From positions 806,001 to 870,000 of the forward strand of contig NZ_BAAAFQ010000004.1 in NCBI RefSeq assembly GCF_039523615.1: a stretch of DNA of 64,000 bases, given 5' to 3'. Positions 35,877-44,027 of this stretch are shown here, piece by piece. Made by a program: the position numbers and the translations under genes. Each line of letters opens with the position of its first letter. Position 1 is the first letter of the stretch. Origin of the DNA: Psychrosphaera haliotis (GTDB lineage Bacteria; Pseudomonadota; Gammaproteobacteria; Enterobacterales; Alteromonadaceae). Under the pieces are notes generated by a model, which had not been told where the DNA came from, ran no database searches, and saw only the letters and a program-made list of their open reading frames with translations.

Positions 35877-37769
35877 CTAGTCTTCAAAATAAGTGTAACC
35901 AGATAACCCGGCTTGTAGTTCTTCAATAAATTGCTGTGCTTGTTCAGCATCAATACTGGCATTCTCAATTTGTTGCTCATAACTGCTCATCAGCTTTTCA
36001 CTATCAAATTGAACATGTTGCAATACATCCGCTACATTTTCACCTTTTAAAGATTGTGAAAATTCATACCCTTTTTCATTATCAGGGTTTAACTCAACGT
36101 GTACTGAGTCTGTATCGCCAAATAAGTTATGTAAGTCGCCAAGAATTTCTTGATACGCGCCAACCATAAACATACCAATTAGGTAGTCGTTATTATTAGT
36201 ATAAGGCGGCAATGGTAATGTACTTTCAATACCCGCACCATCAACGTATTGACGTATCTGGCCGTCAGAATCACAGGTGATGTCTTGTATTATTGCGCGG
36301 TTTACCAACGGCTTATCTAAGTATTTAATTGGCATGACTGGGAACAACTGCTCTATTCCCCAAACATCTGGTAAAGATTGAAATAACGAGAAGTTAACAA
36401 ATAACTTATCAGCCAGTTTTTCGTTTATTTCATCTAACACTTCACGGTGTGAACGAGAACGAGGGTCTAACTCCTCTCGTACCATACTTAATATTTTAAA
36501 ATACAGCTGTTCTACTTTTGCCCAATGCGTAAGGCTAATTAAACCAACAACATACTGTTGGTGGGCATCTGCAAACAAATGAACAGCATCATGAAACGAC
36601 TCTAACGCGTGGCGTTTGTCGATCATAGAATAAGAACGCCAAAGCTCTGAAATAATCGCTGGGCAATCTTCCGATGGCTCGCTAACCACATCTGGTACCG
36701 GTGCTTTTTCTACATCAATAACATCTGTAATCAACATAGCGTGATGCGCCGTCATCGCTCGGCCAGATTCAGTAATAATGTCTGGGTGAGGTAAATCAAA
36801 TTGCTCACAGGCTTCAACTATTGGATTAATGACATTTTTAGCGTATTCCGCCATTGTGTAATTCATTGAACAGGCACTTCTTGAGCCTGTACCTTCATAA
36901 TCCACACCTAAACCACCACCCACATCAATAATGGTAATTGGCACGCCCAACTGTCTTAATTCAACGTAATGACGAGCGCATTCACGAATGGCATTGTGAA
37001 TATCACGAATATTGGCAATTTGAGAACCAATATGAAAATGAACTAAGTTAAGGTGTTCAACTTTTCCAGCTAACGTTAGGCTTTCAACAACTTGCAATAC
37101 TTGATTGGCAGACAAACCAAATTTACCCTTTTCGCCACCGGTATTTTGCCACTTGCCTTTACCAATTGAATTTAAGCGAATACGAATACCAATTGTTGGC
37201 ATAGCGCCTATGCTTTGTGCCGCTTCGATTAGCGCTTCCACTTCTGTCATTTTTTCAATAACAACGTGGACCTTGTGGCCTAATGCCTGGCCAATACAGG
37301 CCAAACGTAAAAATTCACTGTCTTTGTAGCCGTTACAAACAATGGTTAGTGGTTTTTCAGAAACCCCTAAAATCGCCATTAACTCTGGCTTACTGCCGGC
37401 CTCTAAACCTACTTTGTTAGACGGATGTGAAACTAGCTTTTTAACCACTGAAAACTGCTGGTTTACTTTAATAGGATAAACCGCAGTGTACTTGCCTTGA
37501 TAGTCGCGTTCTTTTTTCGCTTTAGTAAAGGCGCTAACTAATGAGCTTGCTCGATGCGTCAAAATATCAGTAAAGCGAACAAGAATAGGCAAGGTTAAGC
37601 CTTCGTCTTTTAACTGATCAGCCAATGTTGCTAAGTTGATCGTTGTTGCGCCAGGTTTGCTTAGGGGATTAACACACAGCTCACCGCTGTCATTAATATC
37701 AACATAGCCTTCACTCCAACGCTTAACGTTGTATGTTTTTTTTGCAAACTGCACTGCTGGATTAGCCAT
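35877..37769 (-). CDS. speA: Biosynthetic arginine decarboxylase
   Basis: 630 residues from the ATG at 37769 (MANPAVQFAKKTYNVKRW), preceded by GAGG; 33 further codons are open upstream but unlike the family. PLP-binding Lys in YTAVYPIKVNQQ (about 100), Gly-rich IIDVGGGLGVDYEGT and HFHIGSQIANIRDI fit the fold. It decarboxylates arginine to agmatine, the first step of putrescine synthesis, and pairs with the divergent speE. Confidence 0.95.
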   Translation of the reverse strand: MANPAVQFAKKTYNVKRWSEGYVDINDSGELCVNPLSKPGATTINLATLADQLKDEGLTLPILVRFTDILTHRASSLVSAFTKAKKERDYQGKYTAVYPIKVNQQFSVVKKLVSHPSNKVGLEAGSKPELMAILGVSEKPLTIVCNGYKDSEFLRLACIGQALGHKVHVVIEKMTEVEALIEAAQSIGAMPTIGIRIRLNSIGKGKWQNTGGEKGKFGLSANQVLQVVESLTLAGKVEHLNLVHFHIGSQIANIRDIHNAIRECARHYVELRQLGVPITIIDVGGGLGVDYEGTGSRSACSMNYTMAEYAKNVINPIVEACEQFDLPHPDIITESGRAMTAHHAMLITDVIDVEKAPVPDVVSEPSEDCPAIISELWRSYSMIDKRHALESFHDAVHLFADAHQQYVVGLISLTHWAKVEQLYFKILSMVREELDPRSRSHREVLDEINEKLADKLFVNFSLFQSLPDVWGIEQLFPVMPIKYLDKPLVNRAIIQDITCDSDGQIRQYVDGAGIESTLPLPPYTNNNDYLIGMFMVGAYQEILGDLHNLFGDTDSVHVELNPDNEKGYEFSQSLKGENVADVLQHVQFDSEKLMSSYEQQIENASIDAEQAQQFIEELQAGLSGYTYFED

Positions 37770-37948
37770 TAAGTATCCTCGATAAACAGAGCTCACGGTC
37801 GAATCAATAAAGCAAAGGCTCGACGTAAAATAGATTGGGCATTTTAGCCTATATTTAGCTGCAATCAAAAAGTAAAAATTGCGCTAATGGCAATAATCAA
37901 CGAAAATAATGTCGTAAATATTCGCTTTTAATTGTTTTGGAGACATGA

Positions 37949-38836
37949 GTGAGCAATCAGCATACATCTACACCGTCGTTAATGAATGACGAATGGTGCA
38001 ACGAAATTAATAACGGCGCAGCGATTGGTTTAAAAATCAAACGTAAATTGGCCAGCAAACAGTCTGACTTTCAGTTAGTAGAAATTTTTGAAACTGAAGA
38101 GTTTGGCAACCTAATGATGTTAGATGGCTGTACTATGGTATCCAGTCGTGAAAACTTCTTGTATCACGAGATGATGAGCCACCCGGCTATGTTTTCCCAC
38201 GCTAATCCAAAAAATGTTGTCATTATTGGTGGCGGTGATTGCGGCACTTTACGTGAAGTGCTTCGTCATAAAGGTGTAGAAACGGTACATCAAATTGATA
38301 TCGACAAAGTAGTTACCGACATGGCTGAAGAGTTTTTCCCTGAGCTATGCGAATCAAACAGTGACCCTCGTGCTCACATCATGTTTGATGATGGCATTAA
38401 GTACATGGCGGAAGCCGCTGATAACTCTATCGATATTATTATTGTAGATAGTACTGACCCAGTTGGACCTGGCGAAGGTTTATTTAACCATGCCTTTTAT
38501 AAGAACTGTTTACGTGCCCTGCGCACTGACGGTATTTTTGTTCAGCAAAGTGAGTCACCACTTCTTCACTTGCCGCTACTATTAGACATGCGTCAGGCTA
38601 TGTTAGATGTTGGTTTTAGTGCGTTACAACACGTTAACTTTCCACAAATGATTTATCCATCGGGTTGGTGGAGTGGCACATTAGCTAAAAAGTCTGGTGA
38701 GTTTACTGGCTTTAGAAGCGACGACGCGAAGGCACTCGCAACAGATAAAGCATTGCAATATTACAACGAAGATATGCATGTAGCGTCACAGGCTTTGCCA
38801 AACTTTGTAAAGCGCGCGTTTGCTGAACAAAAATAA
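37949..38836 (+). CDS. speE: Spermidine synthase (polyamine aminopropyltransferase)
   Basis: 295 residues from a GTG at 37949, six bases after GGAG. An ATG 11 codons in is the main alternative. SAM-binding VVIIGGGDCGTLREVLRHKG (about 93-112; GGGDCG rather than GGGDGG), QIDIDKVV, DDGIKYM and IIVDSTDPVGPGEGLF are family motifs. It transfers the aminopropyl group from decarboxylated SAM to putrescine. The gene is divergent from speA with a ~180 bp shared promoter region. Confidence 0.94.
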   Translation: MSNQHTSTPSLMNDEWCNEINNGAAIGLKIKRKLASKQSDFQLVEIFETEEFGNLMMLDGCTMVSSRENFLYHEMMSHPAMFSHANPKNVVIIGGGDCGTLREVLRHKGVETVHQIDIDKVVTDMAEEFFPELCESNSDPRAHIMFDDGIKYMAEAADNSIDIIIVDSTDPVGPGEGLFNHAFYKNCLRALRTDGIFVQQSESPLLHLPLLLDMRQAMLDVGFSALQHVNFPQMIYPSGWWSGTLAKKSGEFTGFRSDDAKALATDKALQYYNEDMHVASQALPNFVKRAFAEQK

Positions 38837-38850
38837 ACACCACCCCAGTA

Positions 38851-38934
38851 ACTGGTAACTGGTAACTGGTAACTGGTAACTGGTAACTGGTAACTGGTAA
38901 CTGGTAACTGGTAACTGGTAACTGGTAACTGGTA
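38851..38934. repeat. Twelve perfect heptamer repeats (ACTGGTA)
   Basis: The unit ACTGGTA repeats exactly 12 times, starting 14 bases after the speE stop and ending before its terminator. The minus-strand ORF across it is an artefact of the repeat. Confidence 0.97.
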
Positions 38935-38946
38935 AAAAAGATAATC

Positions 38947-38977
38947 AAGCGGCTTATTAAATTAGCCGCTTTTTTTT
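38947..38977 (+). terminator. speE terminator
   Basis: AGCGGCT ... AGCCGCT stem followed by T7, downstream of the heptamer array. Confidence 0.85.
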
Positions 38978-39023
38978 GTGCCTTTTGATGACCGAATTTG
39001 GGGTTTCTGAGGCTACTTAGGTT

Positions 39024-39059
39024 AATGAGGTTTCTGGGATTAATAAGGTGTCTGGGATT
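39024..39059. repeat. Two imperfect 18-bp repeats at the DUF3630-like gene end
   Basis: AATGAGGTTTCTGGGATT and AATAAGGTGTCTGGGATT lie head to tail and run up to the stop codon of the minus-strand gene. Confidence 0.7.
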
Positions 39060-39354
39060 ACTGAGGCTCAGTCCAAACTGACTGTGAATAATGTTCATAG
39101 TGAAGTAAATATCGCTCGCCGTTTAGTTCGTAATCAACTTGATGTCTGTCCATTCCGTAGTCTTCCGCGCGCACTTCTGCCCCTATGTCGGCAATAAACT
39201 GAGCTGCAAATTCATTAAAGTCATCCCAGTCAGGCTCTGGCGAAATACTAATATGCGTAATGTTTGTCTCATCGGCCTTTTCCAATGAGTAAGTAAATTT
39301 AGCCACCAGTTTGGTTTCCTCGTTATCAAAAATAATAAAAGGTATGGTTCTCAT
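39058..39354 (-). CDS. Small conserved protein, DUF3630-like
   Basis: 98 residues, cytoplasmic and acidic. Features: FIIFDNEETKLVAKFTYSLE, PEPDWDDFNEFAAQFIADIGAEVRAEDYGMDRHQVDYELNGERYLLHYEHYSQSVW. The pattern and its place beside speE resemble the DUF3630 family of Alteromonadales and Vibrio, but this is from memory only. No function is known. The gene is bracketed by tandem repeats on both sides. Confidence 0.65.
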   Translation of the reverse strand: MRTIPFIIFDNEETKLVAKFTYSLEKADETNITHISISPEPDWDDFNEFAAQFIADIGAEVRAEDYGMDRHQVDYELNGERYLLHYEHYSQSVWTEPQ

Positions 39355-39393
39355 TTACAAAACCTAAACTCGACGATGTAAGGTCAAAATCAA

Positions 39394-39428
39394 ACTTAAC
39401 ACTTAACACTTAACACTTAACACTTAAC
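39394..39428. repeat. Five perfect heptamer repeats (ACTTAAC)
   Basis: ACTTAAC repeats five times, then decays to aatgaac. It lies upstream of the DUF3630-like gene and the DUF1285 gene. Confidence 0.95.
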
Positions 39429-39532
39429 AATGAACAGAAACTTAGATATTGAATGAAAGTTTAGATAGTGAATAAACCGTATTACCTACGTATACTAAAG
39501 TTAGTTTATCATTTTAAAATTAAGCCACCAGC

Positions 39533-40075
39533 ATGGACTTACAAAAACTCACTCAACAACTTGATGATCTTAGTCAGTCACCTCCCTTTGAAAAATGGAA
39601 CCCGCCGTTTTGTGGTGATATCGACATGGAAATTAAAAAAGATGGCCGTTGGTTTTATATGGGCTCGCCTATTGGCCGTATTAAATTGGTGAAATTATTT
39701 GCGTCAGTTTTATTAAAAGAAAACAACGAATACTTCTTAAAAACCCCCGCGGAAAAAATTCGGATTAAAGTAGAAGATGCGCCCTTTGTTATTACAGAGT
39801 GGGAAATCAAAAATACTAACGAAGGCGATGCAATACTCGTCACCAGCAACATTGGACAGCAAGTTGTACTTGGCGACCTACACCCATTAATTAATGAAAC
39901 AAGCGATGATGAGAACGCTGAACCTAAACTCTATGTTGAGCTAAATAGAGGCTTGCGAGCAAGAGTTCATAGAAACGTTTTTTATCAGTGGGTATCGGAT
40001 CAGGACAGTCCAGTTGTTGAAAAAAACGAACAGCTATTTTTACGTAGTGCACAGCAAAATTTTCTACTCGGGTAG
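39533..40075 (+). CDS. DUF1285 family protein
   Basis: 180 residues. PPFEKWNPPFCGDIDMEIKKDGRWFYMGSPIGRIKLVKLFASVL near the N-terminus and KTPAEKIRIKVEDAPFVITEWEI are the DUF1285 signature. The family is a small two-domain beta protein of unknown role, widespread in proteobacteria. The ribosome site is weak. It stands alone before the peptide-export cluster. Confidence 0.85.
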   Translation: MDLQKLTQQLDDLSQSPPFEKWNPPFCGDIDMEIKKDGRWFYMGSPIGRIKLVKLFASVLLKENNEYFLKTPAEKIRIKVEDAPFVITEWEIKNTNEGDAILVTSNIGQQVVLGDLHPLINETSDDENAEPKLYVELNRGLRARVHRNVFYQWVSDQDSPVVEKNEQLFLRSAQQNFLLG

Positions 40076-40270
40076 TAGGTTACATACGGTTACCTGTACC
40101 TTTTCACCTCATAACTACCTAACAAATAAAATATTTTTTCAAATTTTTCTGTACCAATAAGCGTTTACAAAATTTAATCAAACGGTAATACTCGATGCCA
40201 ATTAAACGGACTTAAGCATCAATTATAACGATCTCGTTGGACTAGATTTGATGCCATTCAAGGATGAGTA

Positions 40271-41506
40271 ATGGCTTTGTTTCGCAAGCAAGCAATTGAA
40301 CACCAGCACAGTTATTTGTGGGGAGAAGTCTCACTAACGCAAAGCGTGAGAAATAATACTGTGTTCTATCTCTTTGTATCATTATTCTTCTGTATAGGTA
40401 TATTTTTAACAGTTGGCGAGTACAACCAAAAAGAAACTGTCACAGGCCTATTAGAACCAAGTACTGGCATTTCTGAAACTCGATCTCCTAGGTCAGGCGT
40501 AATAAAACACCTTTATGTTGAAGAAGGCTCATATGTATCCAAAGGTGATCCACTATTTCAAGTCATTAATGACACTTCAATCGTTCCAGGCTTAAGCCAT
40601 AATCATGTCAGGCTTGCGCATCTAAATAGGAAAAGAGAGATACTTGGCCAGTTGATTTTGAACAAGAACACTTCGCTTAAAAACTACGTAAGTTCTAATA
40701 ACAGTAAAATAGCCGGTGTAGAGCAAAAATTACTACTACTTAAAGCTGAGGCTATGCTTTTAAGGCAAGAGTTAGCTTTGTCGGAAGCGGAAGCTAATAG
40801 ACAAAAAGAATTAAGAAAGAAACAATTAACAACTAAAACCAGTGAAAACCATGCAATTGAAAAGTGGCTGTCGGTTAAATATAAAGTAAGTAACAACCGT
40901 TTTTCGACACTAGATTTAGAGAGCACACTGGCGTCACTTCATAACAATGAACTTGAGTACTCAAGCACTAACAACGACTATTTATTTGAATTAGAGGCTC
41001 AGCTTCTTGGAATTGAAGAGGAAATTACTCAGCAGCAAGTCACCAGTTCAATTGTTGTTGTTGCACAGAGTAATGGCGTTGTATCAAGTTTAAACCTAAA
41101 AGTTGGAATGCCAATATCACAGAATGAATATGTGATGAGCATTATCCCAGACAATGACAAGCTCATTGCTAGGCTCTTTATTCCTACCCGAGCTATTGGT
41201 TTTGTTTCACCAAAGCAAAATATAATTATTAAACTCGACGCGTTTCCATATCAAAAATATGGTCCCATTTCCGCTTCTCTTACGTCTATTTCTAGCAACG
41301 TTTTGCCTGGTAATAAAAGTCACCGAGTACTCTCACTATCAGAGCCAGTTTACAAGTCAATTGCCAAGCTTGATAAACAGTTTATAAAAGTAAATGACCA
41401 AGAGATAAATCTTCAGGCAGGTATGCTCTTTTCTGCAGATATTATTATTTCAAAACGCACCTTAGCAGAGTGGCTGTTTGCGCCTATTATTGGAGCATTA
41501 AAATAG
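40271..41506 (+). CDS. HlyD-family membrane-fusion protein of a peptide exporter
   Basis: 411 residues. One membrane segment near the N-terminus (about 36-55, VFYLFVSLFFCIGIFLTVGEY). A lipoyl-like half follows (SGVIKHLYVEEGSYVSKGDPLFQV, about 75-98), then a long coiled coil (about 115-250), the second lipoyl half (SNGVVSSLNLKVGMPISQNEYVMSIIP) and a beta-barrel domain. This is the CvaA/HlyD adaptor that bridges an inner-membrane ABC exporter to an outer-membrane channel. Its TAG stop shares one base with the GTG start of the ABC gene, so the two are translationally coupled. Ribosome site AAGGA before the ATG. Confidence 0.92.
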   Translation: MALFRKQAIEHQHSYLWGEVSLTQSVRNNTVFYLFVSLFFCIGIFLTVGEYNQKETVTGLLEPSTGISETRSPRSGVIKHLYVEEGSYVSKGDPLFQVINDTSIVPGLSHNHVRLAHLNRKREILGQLILNKNTSLKNYVSSNNSKIAGVEQKLLLLKAEAMLLRQELALSEAEANRQKELRKKQLTTKTSENHAIEKWLSVKYKVSNNRFSTLDLESTLASLHNNELEYSSTNNDYLFELEAQLLGIEEEITQQQVTSSIVVVAQSNGVVSSLNLKVGMPISQNEYVMSIIPDNDKLIARLFIPTRAIGFVSPKQNIIIKLDAFPYQKYGPISASLTSISSNVLPGNKSHRVLSLSEPVYKSIAKLDKQFIKVNDQEINLQAGMLFSADIIISKRTLAEWLFAPIIGALK

Positions 41507-43593
41507 TGAAACTGATACTGCAAGCTGAAGCCGCTGAATGTGGTTTAGCATCCATTGCCATGGTTGCATCGCATTACAAGATAAATCATTCTTTATATAG
41601 TCTTAGAGAACAATTCCCTCAGTCATTAAAAGGGCTTAATTTACAGCAGATAATTGATATATCGTCAGACATTGGTTTTAACTCTAGGCCATTAAAGTTA
41701 GATATTGCGGAGCTAACTCAACTTTCTCTACCTTGTATTTTGCACTGGGATTTAAATCACTTTGTTGTTCTTTATAAAGTAACAAAACAAGAAGCGATTA
41801 TTTTTGATCCCGCAAAAGGAAAAGTAAAATATAGCATTGATGAACTCGCCAAACACTTCACCGGCGTCGCTCTAGAGCTTTCACCTAACACTTCGTTTAT
41901 AGAAAAAGAACGAAAACCTGTCATTGCATTTCGAGATCTCAACATTACTTTCAAAGGCTTAAAGACGAGCTTCGTACAGCTCTTTGTTTTGTCCCTTATG
42001 TTACAAGTTTTTGTATTAGCCATGCCCTATTATATGCAGACTGTTATTGATGACGTTTTAGTAAGCTACGACAGTAACTTGTTAGTTGTTTTAGCGTCTG
42101 CGTTCGCTTTTGTTGTCACTTTCAAACATCTATTCTCACTTTTACGCGGGCACTTAATTATTCACTTAGGGACAAGCTTAGGAAGACAATTTACCGAACT
42201 ACTTTTTAATCATCTGATAAGACTTCCCCTTTCTTACTTTGAAGCACGCCATGTTGCTGACATCGTGTCGAGATTCGGCTCAATTGAGCAAATAAAAAGA
42301 ATGTTGGCGCATCAATTTGTCGAAGCATGTATCGATGGAATAATGGCGACGCTGACTCTGATTGTTCTTTACTTATACGAACCAACTTTAGCCACTGTGT
42401 CCGTCGTAGTTATCATACTTTATCTTGTTTTGAGGTTGGTTTGGTATTCACCTTTTAAAAGAGTATCGGAAGATGTAATTCGATCATCAGCCACCGAACA
42501 GGCGCACTTTATGGAGACAATAAGAGGCATACAAAGCATAAAACTAATGGCACTAGAGCCTAGTCGAACAAGCCAATGGTTAAATAAGTTTGTATCCGCT
42601 TTAAATAACAGAGTAAAAGTTGAAAAGCTGCAGCTTCATTTTGGACTTATAAATGGTTTTCTATTTGGCATAGAAAACGTGGTTATCATTTATTTAGGAG
42701 CAAGCTTAATTATAGATGGCTCAACGTCACCGGCCTTCACACTAGGAATGCTAATGGCGTTTATTTCCTATAAAACACAAGTCACTAGCCGTTTTTCGGC
42801 GTTAATAGATACTTACGTCGACTTCAAAATGCTGAGCTTACACTTTTCTAGAATTTCAGATATCGCGCTTTCAAAGAAAAATACAGAGCTTCCAAAGTCA
42901 ATAAACCACACTTCTAATATCCAAGGCCCTGTGGAAATATGCCAATTGGCGTTTAAATATCCGCAAGCGAATGCGTTTCTTTTTTCTAACCTAAGTTTGT
43001 CTATTAAACAGGGAGAATCCATCGCCATTGTTGGAAAGTCTGGCTTAGGTAAATCTACTTTTATGAAAGTCGTCATCGGCTTACTAAAACACTCCGAAGG
43101 ACATGTTTTATTTAACGGAGACCCATTAGAAAAAGTTGGTTTAAGAGCTTTTAGAACGTCTACCGCAGCTGTGATGCAAAACGACCAACTGTTAACTGGC
43201 TCGATTGCTGAAAACATTGCCAACTTCTCCTCAAAAATAGATATGAAAAGAGTTAAAGAGTCCGCTGATATTGCATCAATTCATCAGGATATCTTAGCTA
43301 TGCCAATGGGTTACGACTCATACATTGGTGAAATGGGCGGTGCTCTATCTGGTGGACAGACGCAACGAATTTTATTGGCTAGAGCCCTATACCGACAACC
43401 CAGTATTTTATTTTTAGATGAGGCTACGTCGAATTTAGATGTTGCCACCGAACAAATGATAAACCAAAGGCTAAGTGCCCTTGAGATTACCACCCTTTTT
43501 ATTGCTCATAGAGTTGAGACGATAAAACAAGCCGATCGTGTAATTGAGCTAACACCAACGTTACTCAAAGATGTTTCACGAGATTACTTTTAA
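41506..43593 (+). CDS. C39-peptidase ABC transporter (bacteriocin processing/export, CvaB type)
   Basis: 695 residues from a GTG at 41506; the upstream extension of the frame lies inside the HlyD gene. N-terminal C39 cysteine protease with catalytic Cys12 (QAEAAECGLAS), His85 (HWDLNHFVVL) and Asp101 (IFDPAKG), all intact. Then a six-helix membrane domain (about 150-440) and an ATPase with Walker A GKSGLGKST, signature ALSGGQTQRI, Walker B ILFLDEATSNLD and H-loop IAHR. The C39 domain cleaves leaders after a Gly-Gly pair as the peptide is exported. A matching Gly-Gly peptide lies at 46155. Confidence 0.95.
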   Translation: MKLILQAEAAECGLASIAMVASHYKINHSLYSLREQFPQSLKGLNLQQIIDISSDIGFNSRPLKLDIAELTQLSLPCILHWDLNHFVVLYKVTKQEAIIFDPAKGKVKYSIDELAKHFTGVALELSPNTSFIEKERKPVIAFRDLNITFKGLKTSFVQLFVLSLMLQVFVLAMPYYMQTVIDDVLVSYDSNLLVVLASAFAFVVTFKHLFSLLRGHLIIHLGTSLGRQFTELLFNHLIRLPLSYFEARHVADIVSRFGSIEQIKRMLAHQFVEACIDGIMATLTLIVLYLYEPTLATVSVVVIILYLVLRLVWYSPFKRVSEDVIRSSATEQAHFMETIRGIQSIKLMALEPSRTSQWLNKFVSALNNRVKVEKLQLHFGLINGFLFGIENVVIIYLGASLIIDGSTSPAFTLGMLMAFISYKTQVTSRFSALIDTYVDFKMLSLHFSRISDIALSKKNTELPKSINHTSNIQGPVEICQLAFKYPQANAFLFSNLSLSIKQGESIAIVGKSGLGKSTFMKVVIGLLKHSEGHVLFNGDPLEKVGLRAFRTSTAAVMQNDQLLTGSIAENIANFSSKIDMKRVKESADIASIHQDILAMPMGYDSYIGEMGGALSGGQTQRILLARALYRQPSILFLDEATSNLDVATEQMINQRLSALEITTLFIAHRVETIKQADRVIELTPTLLKDVSRDYF

Positions 43594-43627
43594 CCAAATC
43601 CAACACCCAATAAAAACAAGGAAAAAA

Positions 43628-43885
43628 ATGATGTTATTGATTAACCCAGATCATCTTTCAAAGCGAGAAAAGGAAGTTTACTCGCATATCATTCAAGGTA
43701 GGAGCCAAAAGGAAATCGCAGACAAACTGTATATTTGCATTAGGACGGTTAAGTTTCATTGTGGAAACATCTATCAGAAGTTGAAGGTGAAAAATAAGAT
43801 TGATCTTATTAAACAAATAAACCTGATGGAACAAAGTGACATAAAACAAATAAGAATTGCAGAATCTGGACCTAAGTTCAGGTGA
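43628..43885 (+). CDS. LuxR-type HTH transcription regulator without sensor domain
   Basis: 85 residues from the ATG at 43628, which has AAGGA upstream; an earlier ATG overlaps the ABC gene. Almost the whole protein is a GerE/LuxR DNA-binding domain: LSKREKEVYSHIIQGRSQKEIADKLYICIRTVKFHCGNIYQKLKVKNKIDL. It lacks a receiver or ligand domain. Directly after the exporter, it is the natural candidate regulator of this cluster. Confidence 0.88.
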   Translation: MMLLINPDHLSKREKEVYSHIIQGRSQKEIADKLYICIRTVKFHCGNIYQKLKVKNKIDLIKQINLMEQSDIKQIRIAESGPKFR

Positions 43886-43915
43886 TTATTGAATATTTTG
43901 TTCTATTGTTAATAG

Positions 43916-43950
43916 TGTTCGGAACATTAAAGCAGTTATAAAAATGTTCC
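43916..43950. promoter_or_regulatory. Dyad upstream of the 469-residue gene, possible LuxR operator
   Basis: TGTTC-g-GAACA (43916-43926) is a perfect palindrome. GGAACATT (43921-43928) is also repeated inverted as AATGTTCC (43943-43950). CGGAACA recurs upstream of the next two genes. Confidence 0.45.
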
Positions 43951-43971
43951 AAACTAGAAGAAGGAGTGGTC

Positions 43972-44019
43972 ATGCTGTCGCTCCTAATTCAATTAACTAA
44001 AAATCACTTAGCACTTTAG
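43972..44019 (+). CDS. Possible 15-residue leader peptide
   Basis: ATG-CTG-TCG ... encodes MLSLLIQLTKNHLAL and has the best ribosome site of the region (GAAGGAG, 5-base spacing). Its TAG stop lies inside the ribosome site (TTAGGA) of the 469-residue gene, so translational coupling is possible. It may also be chance. Confidence 0.3.
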   Translation: MLSLLIQLTKNHLAL

Positions 44020-44027
44020 GAATAGTC

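Noticed and set aside
37945..37989. Overlapping 14-residue ORF at the speE start as a polyamine-sensing upstream ORF
   Set aside because: Its ATG is only two bases after the GGAG ribosome site, which better fits the GTG of speE at 37949; likely coincidence.
38712..39098. Minus-strand ORF with TSYQLPV peptide repeats
   Set aside because: The repeat peptide is only the translation of the (ACTGGTA)x12 array, and the frame overlaps speE and the DUF3630-like gene without a ribosome site.
38851..39428. Possible CRISPR array
   Set aside because: Units are 7 bp, contiguous and without spacers; no cas genes nearby.
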